The translations under genes were made by a program, and so were the position numbers. Under the pieces are notes generated by a model. The model had not been told where the DNA came from. It saw only the letters and a list, made by a program, of their open reading frames with translations, and ran no database searches. A stretch of 64,000 nucleotides of DNA from Tetranychus cinnabarinus (taxonomy: Eukaryota > Arthropoda > Arachnida > Trombidiformes > Tetranychidae): positions 5,084,001 to 5,148,000 of the forward strand of contig WHVY01000005.1 of NCBI GenBank assembly GCA_022266195.1, written 5' to 3'. Positions 21,570-34,400 of the stretch are shown here, in pieces (position 1 is the first letter of the stretch; each line of letters starts with the position of its first letter).

Positions 21570-22250
21570 ATGAAGATAAACGAGAAAACATTGATCAGAT
21601 ATAGCACCAGTAATATGGTACCTGCTGATATAGAGGGTTATCTGTATAAAAGGGGCGAGGTTAATCGTAATTTTCAAAAAAGATGGTGTATATTGAAAGG
21701 TAATTGTTTATTTTACTTCGAAAAAAAGAATGACAAAGAGCCTCTTGGTTGTATCTTATTGGAAGGATCTCGAATCGATATTGATGATAGTGAAGTAGAT
21801 TTATTTGCCTTCAAATTGGTTTTTTCGGGTCATGATTGTCGAGACTATATTTTTGCTACCGATAACTCTGAAAGTCAGGAGAAATGGATGAAAGCTCTTT
21901 CTCAGGCATCTTATTCATACCTTAAAATGGTCGTGGCTGAATTACAGAGACAGCTTGATGAGATCAACTTGGCAGAAAGGAGAAGAATCAACGAGAATGA
22001 AGATGGCAATCATGATCGTCCACAAAGAGCTAATCCTTTCAATTCGTCTCGCGAAGATCTCATCGATTTAGAAGAAACAAATTCATCTAATCAGGGTAAA
22101 GCGCAACTCTTTTCAAGAAGACCGTTTATCGAAATCCATCAATATTATGGTTTACAATTTAGAAGCTATTTTAATTCGATGAAAGAGAAACAGGAACAAA
22201 ATTCTCATGCGAATAAAATTCCACAGCCGAAAGTTGATCTTTTATCTTGA
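21570..22250 (+). CDS. PHETA1: Sesquipedalian/PHETA-type PH-domain endosomal protein
   Basis: A single coding exon of 226 residues. The start MKINEKTLIRYST matches the usual start of the Ses/PHETA family. The PH domain spans roughly residues 20-115: EGYLYKRGEVNRNFQKRWCI, then LFYFEKKNDKEPLGCILLEG, ending in the W of QEKWMKALSQAS. A helix (VVAELQRQLDEI) follows. Near the C-terminus FIEIHQYYG matches the F&H peptide (FxxxHxx-aromatic) that binds the inositol phosphatase OCRL. PHETA proteins act on early/recycling endosomes and endosome-to-Golgi traffic. Invertebrates usually have one gene, so the number in the symbol is nominal. It is tail-to-tail with SDA1, with 285 bp between stops. Confidence 0.88.
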   Translation: MKINEKTLIRYSTSNMVPADIEGYLYKRGEVNRNFQKRWCILKGNCLFYFEKKNDKEPLGCILLEGSRIDIDDSEVDLFAFKLVFSGHDCRDYIFATDNSESQEKWMKALSQASYSYLKMVVAELQRQLDEINLAERRRINENEDGNHDRPQRANPFNSSREDLIDLEETNSSNQGKAQLFSRRPFIEIHQYYGLQFRSYFNSMKEKQEQNSHANKIPQPKVDLLS

Positions 22251-22535
22251 AAGGATTGTCAACCGATAAGTAAATTAAACTTTGTATCGCTTTTCTTTTG
22301 ATATTCCTGATCAAGCATCACATCCTTTCATTCATGTTGATTCATCTTGAACCTACTTACAATTTATGTCCTCAATCATTCAAACAATCAACTCATCTTC
22401 CAATATTTCCTCTTTTGAAACAATTTTGTTTAATCAAGTTGTTATTCAATCTCTTGAATCTTTCCATAATTGTTAATGAAAAATTGATAATAAATTATAC
22501 GATATCATTTATGATACATTCAATTCAATGTAAAT

Positions 22536-24874
22536 TTATTTAGAGTTTTTCAGCTTCTTTACAAGGGATCTTTTGAGTGCTGCTGCCTTGTCTCTAAACG
22601 ATCTTTTATGCTTTTGGATAATTTTCGGTTTAATCATAGCGAAGGCTTTATTCTTCCTTTTCTCTTTCTCATTTTTACTTGCAAAAGGATTCATCTTGGG
22701 CTTTCGACCACCAAACTTTTCTCGATCTTCTCTGCCCTCCATAATGGTAGACAATCGACTCTCTTTGTTGTTTCTTGGTTTTTTATACAATCTTTCGATA
22801 TCATTAATAGAAACAGTTTCTTTCTTTTTCAAAGCTGCTTCAGCTAGCATACGATCATCATTTTTCTGGAAACGTTTGGGCTTACTTGCTTTAATTTGCT
22901 TTGCTAATTGAGCAGCTTTAATCTTTTCAATTTCCTTGCCGCTTAAAATTCTAGTCGTTGAGATATGACTCGCTTTTTCTTTAGCTTCTTGAGCTGTCAA
23001 ATTTTTCTTTTTGCCTCCTTCATTATCTTCCTCATCCTCGCTGGTTTCAATTTCAATATCACCTTCGTCATCACTCACATCGATCCATCCATCGGAGTCA
23101 TCATCTTTATTATCAATTTCATCTGAATCATCTTCCTCTCCAGATGAATTTAAACATTCTGCACCTGGAACAAAATCTTTAGCATCCAACTCTCCATATA
23201 GTTTAGCTCTGAACTCTTGACTTGCCTCCGTAGGTTTACCTCGATCTTTCTTTTTCAAAAGTTCCGGATTAACAGTGCGATATAACTGGATAAGCGATTT
23301 AGCAGCCATGGACACGTTTTTATTTTTGTAAGATTTATAGTCGGTTAAATCTTGAAGAAGATCTTCATCCATTGCTAAAGGACAACGCGAGCAAATTTCT
23401 CTGATGGAATTTAATCCAACACACATACATTCAGAAGAGTTTCGTTCAGTGATGAAATTATTGGCAATTCCTTTCACAACTGGAAATATTATCTCCGGTG
23501 GAACTAATTCGTGGGCCGATTGTGCAGTGTAGAGTAAAATTTTAGTAACTTCTCTCTGATGTGGTTGTAAGTACCTTTGAAGGTAAGGATAAAAATTGAA
23601 CACAAAAAGTTGATGAAGGCCTATTAGTCGAGAAATTAAATTCATCGTCATTAATTTGATTTCAAATCGATGGTTCACTTTCTCCAGCAATTGGAATAAT
23701 TTTTCAGCCATTCCTTGAGGATCATAAATTAGATGGATAGCAGAAAAATTGAAAGACACAGGCTTATTACTTTTTTTTGATTTTTTCACCACTCTTTTAG
23801 TTTTGTCGAGCATTTTTTTCCTTTTACGGGTGCTTTTGTTGACTCTATTTGCTAAAGACAGTTCTTTTATTACATTGCCGTTGGTTTCGCCATCCGAATC
23901 TGAATCACTATTATCTGAATCATCGTCTTTATTTTCTTCTTCGGTACCGAGGAAAAATTTTTGAGCAGCAACAAGCATCTAGATTAGAAGAAAACAAGGT
24001 TAGTATGTTGAAAAGAAAAATATGAATTATGCTTACTTTAGCGTGCTTTGAGAAACAACAGTTTGCAATAACATTAACACACTTGGCATCCTTCCAGATA
24101 TTTTTATGATACAGTTCGATCAATGTGTCCAACGATGCTTTAGCTACGGTCAAGTTGTTATCTTTGATAGAGGTAAATAAAACATTTTGCAAAGCCTGTA
24201 AAGTAAAATAAAGGTTTAGAAATTAGTTTTGCCATGCAACAAATTTTTATGCTCTCACTTACCGAATTTTGTTTCATGTCATGATGTTTACTATTCATAT
24301 TTTTTATATCTGTAACAATATAAGTTTTTATGAAATCTCGAAGTTGCTTATTTTGATGTCTGAAAAGGTCGATAAAGTGAGGTAACAGATCCGCTGGGGA
24401 AAGTAAAGATTTGTTTCTCAATAAAATTAAAGCCTTGCAAATAGTCTGTAAAAGAGAAATGAATTAGCAATGATAGAACCAAGATTTTTCAATGAACAAC
24501 ATACGACTCGGACATCTGGATGTAACAATCCACCATAATTTTTCAAAATATTTATCAAATCATTTGGAAAATCTTTCAAGCTATCAAGATAGCAATGGCT
24601 AACTTGAGCTATAAACAAAACCAAATCAACAAAATTTTTCTCGTATAAGGCTGGATTGAACTGGAAAACTTGAAGAAGGGCCTTGAAATGATTAAATTGT
24701 TGAAAAAACTGAAAAAAATAATACATAAAATTAAAAAATGGGTATAAACAAAAAGTAAAAAGTAGTGTAAAAGGGTAAACAAACCTCTTCTTTATAAGAA
24801 GCTGGATCTCTTTTAATCAAATTCTGTAATTGTGGTAAATTTGTTGGTAATTGATTGTTAGTTCGCCGTCCCAT
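22536..24874 (-). CDS. SDAD1: SDA1 homolog, 60S ribosome biogenesis and export
   Basis: Five exons (24874-24785, 24708-24505, 24445-24263, 24195-24037, 23978-22536) join in frame to 692 residues, matching human SDAD1 (687). SDA1 is a nucleolar HEAT-like protein needed for 60S subunit maturation and export. The N-terminus NNQLPTNLPQLQNLIKRDP is characteristic, as are LLHPDVRVTICKALILLRNK, LPHFIDLFRHQNKQLRDFI and the later FNFSAIHLIYDPQGMAEKLF and PPEIIFPVVKGIANNFI. A long acidic stretch (SSGEEDDSDEIDNKDDD) is followed by the basic C-terminal tail (KSFRDKAAALKRSLVKKLKN with KRFQKNDDRMLAEAALKK before it), typical of the family. The stop codon sits inside an AATAAA string. It is divergent from NUDT19 by about 760 bp. 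Confidence 0.94.
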
Positions 24875-25637
24875 TTTTGTTCGATAGTTAATTTATCATT
24901 TACAATTAATAACTTAACAAAAAATAACAAAACAAATGAGTTGATGTTGAATTTAAAAAACGAGATTTACCACATGCCAACAAAATTAGTTTGCAACTTC
25001 ACTCAAAGATGGCTCTGAAAAATGACAATGAATAAAGCGCAGAGTTTAAAGTCAGCAAATTGCTGACTACAATTGTTTACATTTATTTAATCTTTGATTG
25101 TTACATAACATCAACATTTTATGAAAAAATTTAAACGTCTAGTAAATTTGAAAGTCATGCGAATGCCTTGTTAAATTGTCTTGTTTAATTTAAACTAAAG
25201 TATCGGTACTGTTAACAACAATAATAAATAACTGTTTGACAAGTTTTGTTGATTCGTTTGGTTGACCTACTCTCAACTGCTTCCAACTTTCAACCTGTAA
25301 TCTGGCTAAGTTCATTTTATTTTGGTAGTACGTCTGAATATGTTAATAACTTGTACATCAAATTATCATTACCTTGTGATTTTCAGATCATCGTTTTTAT
25401 TCTAATTCTTATTCATTATTTTTTTTAATGTTAATTAACTCAGTCTTAAATGGACTATAAATTCATTGTTACCACTTCTATCAATCTTCCATTTTGATTC
25501 ATCTTGTCTTTTACCTTTTTGAATCAGTTTTATTCGTCATCATCATTTCTTTTGTCCTATTTACCTAATTTTGGCTCAAAAATTCATTCATCTCAATTTC
25601 ATTAACAAGCATCTGTGATTTTCTTAAACAGCTTCAA

Positions 25638-27540
25638 ATGTCAACTACTCCATGGAAAGAAGCATCAACTCTTATCATAGTTGCCAGAGCTTCATTAACT
25701 CAAAAGATTGGCCATGATTTGGGTCAAAATTTGGTTGTATCCAGTCGTGTCTTGCCCAATGATGAGAAATTAAAGTCCCAAAAGAAACAAACATCTACTG
25801 ATTACAGGATACTCATGGTTAAACGAAGCAATCTTTCCTCTTTTATGGCCTCAGCCTATGTTTTTCCTGGTGGTCATGTTGAGCTATCAGATTATTCATC
25901 AAAATGGTGGAATCTTTTTGAAAGATTAGGATTCAAGCGAGAAAATCTTACACGTGAAATTGAATCTCGAGTTTCCGGACCTCGCCCGTCTATGATTCAG
26001 AAGCCTAACATTTTACTAGATGTTGATAATGAAACTCAAATTGGAAATCTTCTCATTCCAGATATTGCTTTAAGAATTGCCGCTATTCGTGAAACGTTTG
26101 AAGAAACAGGTATATAACCATATAAAACATGTAACACAAGATTTTTTTGTCCATTGTTCCTCAATATTTTCCTTTTCCAAGTATTTTAAAGTCCAAAATA
26201 AGGAAAAATGTCGACACTTCACTTCATTGTTGATCAGTCTAAATTTAACTTGCACTACACCATCAACTACCATCTTCCACTTAATTGAGGGAGCTTTTAG
26301 CTCAATCATGCTAAAGTATTTTTGCCTAATATTAACTAACACCTTCATTTATCAACCTGTATTTCTATCCCCTCACTTTATTCACTCACTTCTGTACTAC
26401 TCACTACCATCTTGAAATAGTAGCTAATAATTCCCCTTCATCATTAACTCATAACAAAATGAATTCAGCTAAGTGTTACAAGTAAGTAACCATGCTACAT
26501 GATTTCATTCAAAAATGTTTTACAAAAATTGTTTTAACTTGATATTTCCCTCTATTTGTCCAACAATCAGTGTATAGTTATAGCATTTCCTTTCAATTTT
26601 TTCATTATTTCTCACAAATTAATATTTTGATTCTTGTATTTTCAGGTGTAGCATTATTGATCAGTCCAAATGGCGGTAATAAACAGGAAAATGAGATTGG
26701 CAACACTTTGAACAATGAAGATTTGGTTAAATGGCGACAAAAAGTGAGAGAAAATGGTTCGGCCTTTCTCGATCTGTGTAATCAACTCAATCAAGTGCCC
26801 AATATTTGGTCTCTCTATGAATGGTGGGATTGGCTTACTCCTATTTCAGTTGGACATAAGAGATTTGACACCATGTTTTACCTTTGTTGCTTGGACAAAC
26901 AACCCAAAGTTGTCCTTGATAATACCGAAGTTACCAATTTGAAGGTGATTTATGCTAAATCTTTGCAATTTAAAATTACATTAAATCTGGCTATTTTTTA
27001 ATGTAGGAGTTTAATTGCTTCAATAAGTTGACAGTTTTTTTTTGTTAAATTATTGTTGGTAAATTGAAAAAGAAATTTTCAAACATTCTAATCAGTTTTT
27101 TCTTTCTCTTCCAGTGGTGTACACCTTCTGATATAATTGATGAACACACGAATGAAGGTGTTTTTCTTGCTCCACCGCAATTTTATGAGCTGTCCCGGTT
27201 GAAAAATTTGAATAAATTTGATGAAGTTGAAAGATTTGCAAGCAAGAGAGAAATTCTTGGAATTGAACGATGGATGCCTGTCATTTCAACCTATTCCGAT
27301 GGCGCAATATCACTTCTACCAGGAGATGATGCTTATCCTACAAAGCCAGACATTATTGGTCTTAAACCTGTTCCAGATTATCCACAAACATTGGCCCAAA
27401 TGAGATCTCAAGTTGTGAATTTAAATAGAATTGAGTTGAGAGGTCCAGTTTGTACTTGTTTATGCAATTGTAAACTTACTTGTGGTCATCTTAGTCCCAT
27501 TTCCAATCCATCAATGGCACCTGTCTATTCTAAGCTTTGA
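25638..27540 (+). CDS. NUDT19: NUDT19, peroxisomal Nudix CoA diphosphatase
   Basis: Exons 25638-26109, 26646-26944 and 27115-27540 join in frame to 398 residues. NUDT19 hydrolyses CoA and acyl-CoA diphosphates in peroxisomes. The Nudix box is split by the long insert normal for this subfamily: YVFPGGHVELSD, about 65 residues, then IAAIRETFEETGV, with the catalytic RExxEE kept. Conserved C-terminal blocks are WSLYEWWDWLTP, RFDTMFYLCC, DNTEVTNLKWCTP and LAPPQFYELSRL. The protein ends YSKL, a canonical peroxisomal PTS1. A CTCLCNCKLTCGH cysteine cluster near the end is unusual. AATAAA lies at 27709-27714. A second, damaged copy is at 19343-20105 with a relic of its exon 1 at 18128-18157. Confidence 0.93.
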
Positions 27541-27812
27541 GACAAGTTTATTTTAATTTCTTGTTTATGTTTCGGGAAAAATATGCTCAAGAAAAGCTGT
27601 TTTATGTATTCACGATGGCAAGTTTCAGTCAAACTAGTTCACCCTAAGAACTTGTCATTTCAAATGTGAATAGAAAGAAAATAGAAGAGACAATTTAATT
27701 CAATATGCAATAAAATCAAATTTTATCATTTTTATTCAATTTGATTTTTTATTCTAAAAGCTAAATATCTGAAGGTCCAATTTCCAAAATACCAAATTCA
27801 GTCCAGTTTAGT

Positions 27813-28915
27813 CTAGCAGACGCACACGCAGATCTTTTGATCTGCGTCTCCTGGTTTTAGCATAACACAAGTTGATCTGTTTAAAAAACGTAATACACAA
27901 ATAGAGAGATTATTTCAACGGATTGTCTCTAAACAATTCAACTAAAACACTTGTATTTACTTACTCAGTCAAAGCGCTCAGCTTGATGCAAACACAGTCA
28001 CCAGAATCGCAATTGCCTGGTTCACAACAGCTACCAACTCCAGACTTTTCGGATTTATCAGCCTTACTAAAAGATGACCAATGTGACAGACAATCAAAAT
28101 AGATATCAGCTAATTAATTATAGCTTTCCTTAGTCTTTTCATTATTAAGTAAAAAAATTTGAACACGGAAAACTTTATAGAAGCTATTTTCGCAATATTA
28201 AATACAATACTTAATACAATCTTAAAAGGCCTTACAAGGTGATTATGGTGATATTATTATTTATTACTGGCTATTGGTAATGATTCAAGTTATGAATGAT
28301 ATAAATCAAGAAATCCAGATGATAATAAATTCAAATGACTTGCTCTAATCAACTAATATACAACCGATTAAATTCAATGCCCTCCATAGAAAAAAATGTA
28401 GCTAACAAAACTATTTCAGATCGTCTAAAATACTCGAGCTAAATATTCCAATAAACTCATCTCTTCATTAAACATCAAGAATCATCTATTAACTAAAACT
28501 TGTTTTTTACTGCTGAGTACAACAAAATGAGAATAAATTGATCAGCAACAATCGAAGAGTCTCTCTAATTGAATTTACTCACGATTACATCTATCTTATC
28601 AATTACCATGTAGAACACGATAACAATGAAAATGTGAATCATTAAACAAATGTATGTACAATAATGTCAAAACTTACTTGGTCGGTCCACAGGGTTTGAT
28701 TATCAAGCATTTGCTTGCAGAAGCAGGGCAGCAATCAGTCGATTCTTGGCCATCGTTTGATTTCTATTGTAATTAAGAAGCGAAATGAAAAATATAAATT
28801 AATGGAAAGAAGTCAGACTTGATTTATGAAGCTCATACTTTAACATCAACCAGTTGAAGGCAGTAAGGCATGATTGTTAAACAGGATTGAACAGTAAATC
28901 GTATTCTTTGATCAA
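27813..28915 (-). CDS. Cysteine-rich protein of unknown family, 5' part not found
   Basis: Four small exons (28915-28839, 28763-28678, 28066-27965, 27876-27813) have GT-AG borders and compatible phases, ending in a TAG; together they give about 109 residues. Each exon is too short to show as a long ORF, but the frame stays open across all four. Cysteines are dense: SCLTIMPYCLQLVDVK, TDCCPASASKCLIIKPCGP, GSCCEPGNCDSGDCVCIKL, STCVMLKPGDADQKICVCVC. The first known exon starts in phase 1, so at least one upstream exon is missing, presumably with a signal peptide. The pattern suggests a secreted disulfide-rich peptide or a metal-binding protein; I do not recognise the family. The M in exon 28915-28839 could be a start instead, but the sequence before it reads as protein. 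Confidence 0.55.
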
Positions 28916-29645
28916 CTAAAAGGTCACAACAAGAATCAATATATGCAATCGTGAATCGTTCGGACAGTTTTTATAATGGCCATAAGTTGACTAATTTCTG
29001 TGAGAAAAATTTAGTTTCGTGTGCAATTAAGGGTTTATTCAAAGTCCAAATACTTGAGATAAAGGCCAATTAATGTTCAGTATCAGTTAATCGCGATCTT
29101 GAAATACATGGAATCTCAATTTATTTTTGTAAAAAAGATATGCTTATTGTGCTATTTACCCGTTCATTTAATCACAAAATGATATCTTACATTTACTGAG
29201 AAGATGAACATTTTCTAGCAATAAATTATAAGAATTGTGATCAATCAATAGAGAATCACTGATTTACAAATGACTTGATCACTTTCCAGGTCTCTATAAA
29301 TAACTAATCTTGATTAATCTGATTCATCAAGCACACTTATGTAGTTTTACTTCATGTACTTGTACCTAACTTATACTTGAAACTAAAAAACTGAATCAAA
29401 CGAATTAATTCATCAACCTTTTCCTTAATTTTGTAATCAAATATGAACCATCCAAATGATATTATGATCAAGTTAACATAAAATTAATAGATGTACATTG
29501 TAAATCAAATTCACGTATCATCAATAAATCAATCAATCAATCAAGACATTAACTGTCTGGCTTTTGACAAACAGTTTTATTATTGTAAAATGATTATACC
29601 ATAATTAATACATGTTTAATAAACACAATAATCAAAAAAGGTTGC

Positions 29646-29769
29646 ATCGATATATTATTCCAAGTTAACCCAAAATAATTCACCATTCAATGCGTTATCC
29701 TTGGTTTTAAAGTAGTCCAAGAATAGAGTGAAAAATGAATCTAAATCGATTGATAAGTTAAAATATCAG
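29646..29769. repeat. Dispersed 124-bp repeat, copy 2
   Basis: Same 124 bases as 17950-18073 with one difference, same orientation. It sits in the gap between the cysteine-rich gene and the small secreted-protein gene, about 150 bp past the latter's stop. Flanking sequences are unrelated to those of copy 1, so the repeat boundaries are sharp at both ends. Confidence 0.85.
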
Positions 29770-29915
29770 GCAATTGTCCATTTGAATGAACTTGAATAGT
29801 TAAAACTATTTAACATTGGATTTAGCGAATGACTGAGAACTGTGAAATGTTTCAATGTAAATTGAAGGTGTAATTGTCTGCTTATTGGGAATGACGGTTA
29901 ACGAGAGTCAATTGT

Positions 29916-30422
29916 TTAGTCTTCAATTTCAAAATTCAAGAACATCTGAAGCAGATCTACAACTTCTCGACGGCATCGAGGATAATCTGATTTACACAGG
30001 TCACAATGTTTAGCATGAGCTATTCCTTTGAGTTCGGCGTCTTTAAACATGGCAATATCCTTGGAATTGGTTTCAGGAATTTGAGTTGAATTGCTTAAAT
30101 GATTAAAATGAATCAACTTGGAGTAAGTTTCATCTCCGTCTGGCCCATAAGCATGAGGATCACAGGCAAGTGTACAAATAATGAGAGCAACGCAACTTTG
30201 CAGCTTTTGTCGTCTAACCATTTTCAGTGCTTCTTGGAAGGTTAGTTGGATCCGTCTCGCAACCTCGGATCCCTTTATTCTGGGGGCAAACTGTTCCATT
30301 TCAATCGGATTATAAGGTGGATGATAAACAGGTACCTTTGAGGGTAATCGACCATCATCGGAACTAAAGGTGAGAGCAAAGCTGCACGAAAAGACGAGCA
30401 AAACACCGTAAATAAACTTCAT
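29916..30422 (-). CDS. Small secreted protein with six conserved-looking cysteines
   Basis: A single-exon ORF gives 168 residues from the ATG at 30422. That start places a good signal peptide at the N-terminus (MKFIYGVLLVFSCSFALTF). An in-frame ATG 19 codons upstream (30479) would bury it, so I prefer the internal start. The mature part has a charged helix-like stretch (RRIQLTFQEALKMVRRQK), then cysteines in QSCVALIICTLACDP and KHCDLCKSDYPRCRR, and ends VVDLLQMFLNFEIED. It resembles small arthropod secreted proteins of unknown function, but I cannot name a family. An upstream noncoding exon is likely. Function unknown. Confidence 0.6.
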   Translation of the reverse strand: MKFIYGVLLVFSCSFALTFSSDDGRLPSKVPVYHPPYNPIEMEQFAPRIKGSEVARRIQLTFQEALKMVRRQKLQSCVALIICTLACDPHAYGPDGDETYSKLIHFNHLSNSTQIPETNSKDIAMFKDAELKGIAHAKHCDLCKSDYPRCRREVVDLLQMFLNFEIED

Positions 30423-31439
30423 TGTCTTTGATTCGATAACTATCAGGTTGCTATTGTTATTGGCCATCAACTTCCCCATCAAATGAATTGTGTTTCCCAG
30501 AATGAGTAACCTTTTGATTGTTCTGGCAAAGAATCATATTTCAACTGATTGGCATTAATGAACGAGAATCATTTGAATTTTATTTTTTCTCCTTGTTTTT
30601 TGTTTGATTGAGTTTTTTATTGTTGCTTTTTTTAAATTCAATCAATAGGGAGATTAAATTTATGACAAAAGGTATCACAATTATGCATATTATTAACGGC
30701 TTGTATAAAAATCGATTAAAAAAAGTTACGAAGGTGTAATCCGACGGTTATTAAATCTTTGTGCAGTTATTAAAATAAACAAAGAGATATAAAATTGAAG
30801 AGTTGATCTTTGATCATTCAAGATGACATTAGATTATATCACAATAACTTAGAGAAATCAACTTTCATGGTATTTAAAACGTTAACAAGCTTCATCAATT
30901 TTTTCATTTTCATTTACTAATTTTATGATTTTTAAATAAATTTGAATGCTTATGATTAAATATATATATTTATATAAAAATTTATCACTTTGCCTCAGCT
31001 GATAAGTCTCTTAATACGAAATTTTTTTAGTACTAGCGTGGGAATTTAGACTCTAGATAAATTGATTAAAATATATGCAAAGATTTAAAACAAGGTATGA
31101 AGATTTGATTAACGAATTGATGTGATGAGATGAGATTCTTGAGAGATGTTTTTCTTTTCCATTGTCTTTACAATTCTGCTTTTCCTTTCAAATCTATCGA
31201 TGACTTGATGGTCCTTTCAAGATTACAAAACGGTGGGTTAAAAATGTATCTCGTTAATCGCCAATGAGATAATTGACTAAGAACAGAATTTACAAATGCT
31301 GTTCTTGATGGTTCATGATGTTCAAGATGGTTGTGGAAATGATGAGTGAATTATGATAATGGTTTGTTAAAATTTGTTGCAATAAAAGTTTAGTTAAACA
31401 GCTGTTTTTGGTTTGGTTTGGTTTTCAGTTTAGGTTTTG
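30423..31439. other. Spacer between secreted-protein gene and P450 3' end
   Basis: About 1 kb, AT-rich, with a short GGTTT-type run near 31410. It should hold the promoter of the secreted-protein gene and the P450 3' UTR. No gene seen. Confidence 0.5.
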
Positions 31440-34400
31440 TTAAACAGCTGAACGTTCAACTAATCGTAGATGTATCGGAGACTCTGGAGTGGTAATCATT
31501 CGTAGTTTAATACCGATGTCCTCTTTATTTCCGGGTTCGAAGTAAAATTTTTGAATTATCTGAAGCAGAAACAAGAAAAAAAACAAAATATTAGTCAGTT
31601 ATTTAGATGAACTGATAAGTAAAAGAAAGAGATACTAAGACGCAAAAACAGTAACAGTAACATAAAAGGTTACTTTCCAGATTCGTTTAGATTTTTCTCG
31701 ATAAAGTTTTGAATTTTTCCTTTCCGTTAAGCTAAAGATTAAAAATATTTAAAAAAATTACTAATTAACTATCAGCTGAATCTGAGAAAAGGCAAAACAT
31801 TTAACGGTTAACATTTAAAATTGAACTCTTATTCACAAAGCCTTTGTTACTCCTGATAACACTCACTAGTTCACAGACTCACTTAATGGCTATTGGTTAT
31901 ATTTTCTATTGTCTTTTTCAACTGTTTCTTTTCTCAGTTTTTATTTTCTTTATACTTACTCTTGAAAGAAGAAATTGCATTTGGACCTCGGCAACTCGAC
32001 GACCAACACAAGATCGAATGCCTAACCCAAAAGGTAAGCTAGCGTGACTGTTAATTATTTTCTTATTTGACTCTTCTCTGACCCATCTTTCAGGTTTAAA
32101 GGATTTTGCATCGGTCCAATACTTTTCATCTCGACCAGTTGTGTATAAGGATATGGCAAGTAGTGTCTAAAAGTTAAAATTCATTTAAGAGATTAGTGAA
32201 ATGAGCAAAAAAAAGATTCATAGAGAATCAAAAAATCCTACAATAAAATTCAACTTACATTTGCTGGAATTTGGTATCCACCTAATACAATATCACGATC
32301 AAGTTTTCGACTTATAAAGGGAGCAACAGGATACAATCTGAAAGAGTTAAGAGGTAAGGCAAAAATTAGTAATCTTATCCACTATTTACATCTATCTATA
32401 TGAGCATCAATTGAATTTATTGAATGTTACACCAGTTATTTGATGTATTTAGATAGAAAGAATTTGACGACTTTAATGGCAAGCAAATTGAACAGTAATT
32501 CTTATTGATATTCCTATAAGATTTTGATTGCTAACATAACTCTTTGATTTCTTTCCATAGATTTCCATTAGCTAACTGCTGCACAAAATGAATAGAATAG
32601 GCGGTTAATGATCACATTGATGAGTCATTATTAGTCAACCCTATCCTGATTGGCCTTAAGGAGGACGACCAAAGAAAAATTCCTTGTTGGATCAAAGAGT
32701 AAAGAAGCTGATAAATAATCTAAAATTGAATTATCATTAGAACCTTGAAAAGGACCGTTGAGAGCTGGAAAAAGCTAGGGAAAGGTTCAAACTTATTGAC
32801 ATAGATTACTAAGAAACGTCAACCGGACTGGTTTTCCGTGTTAACTCAACAGCGTGGGCTCGCCAATATTCAATGAGTATGTGAATTTTAGCTGACAATC
32901 AGGCGTGGAAACTAAGAAGGTGGAGTGATTTCAATGATTAACTATCAAATGGTCCAAGTTTCACGTGACGCGTTAAACGTACTCTTAACAAGATCTTCTC
33001 CATAATCATCATAATATCGTTTTTATCATCGTCCCATAAAGAAAGAAACCTTGGAGATGATTATTAACAAGACTAGCCAGACCTTCTGTCTAGCAGGTCC
33101 GTAAATCGCTTTTTTAATCGGCCTCAGGGAGCCTCCGGCTGGGCTTGGATTTCCTTTAGCTTTCTTTCTTATCTCTTCATGTCTTAAAAATCACCTTTCT
33201 CTTTTTTTCATGATAGGATCAGAAGTCTACGATGAAAAGATGATTTTGTGATACGCCCATGACGATGATGCAAAATTGATGAGTTACTTTTTCTAGATAT
33301 TAGCTGCTAAGGGGCTGATCATGGTAGGAAAATTCAGTATTCAGAAAGCAAAGGAAAACCAGAATGAAATGTATGCCCGGATACGGATGCGACTCGATTC
33401 ATTTGAATTTGACCATGAAGTGAAGGCTTAACTGCTTCAACTAGTGTTGTTTCCAAGGGGCTAAACTGTCTTCTTTGTTAACACCATGAAATGTAAGTGT
33501 TTTATAAACTAATTTATGGTGCACTTAGAACATGAAACTGTCGATGTCAGTTCAAAAGTAATGAACAGTCTGCTATCAATTAAATAAATTAATGCAGATA
33601 ATTCATAAGATCTATTCGAGTCACTTAATCTTCCCTTATTTTAGATAAAAGAAAAAGTTGAAAAAAAATGAGATCATTTTCCTCTTGAAGCATTCACTGA
33701 CTGCGTGGTTTACTTGAAATTGGCTGATTAAATACTGAGCTTCATCCAAGTTTCTGGCTGAATCAAGTTCTAAATACTTGATTTCTTCTTCAGAATCATT
33801 ATACTTTTTTTGCACTTGAACACTTTTGATTACTAAACTCACCCCAGATCACGTTAATCATTAATTTAGATATCATCATCACTTAATTTTCTTTTCTCTT
33901 TTTTTTCTGTCCAGGTATTAAATTCTATTTATGGGCCAGCTAATCAAAGAGCTCATCTCAAACCATCACTTGACTCATTAGTTTCATCTTCTCTTCCTCC
34001 TCCTCAAAAAGTATTAACACTGGAATTCCCTCCCTGGGAATCTATTAACTCCAAAGGCATTCTAAGTACTAATTCATTTATCAAATTGGTCATCTCAAAG
34101 TTAGCTTGCTATTGAGATGCATGATAGTTACCTTTTGACCCATATTAGCATCCAAATTTTTGTAAACCTTTTAAATTCGTAAGTGATAAAATGCATTGTT
34201 AACTCCTCTTTTCATTAATCATCATCAAAATTTATTGAAGAACAAGCTTTCTAATTATTGTCTCTGCCTTTTCATTAGTAATCTATTTCAACTTTAAACT
34301 ATCAAAGAGGATCATGCTTTAATGCTGGTTAATGTGCTGATTCTATATGTCTTTCAAGTAAGATAGCTTTTACTTGTATACACCTTTGAAACCGAAACAT

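Noticed and set aside
22573..23964. Plus-strand ORFs opposite SDA1
   Set aside because: Serine-rich translations of the acidic SDA1 region read backwards.
33636..33842. Minus-strand protein-like ORF in P450 intron 5
   Set aside because: Composition looks plausible, but it does not fit the P450 frame, lacks a start and has no partner exons I can find.
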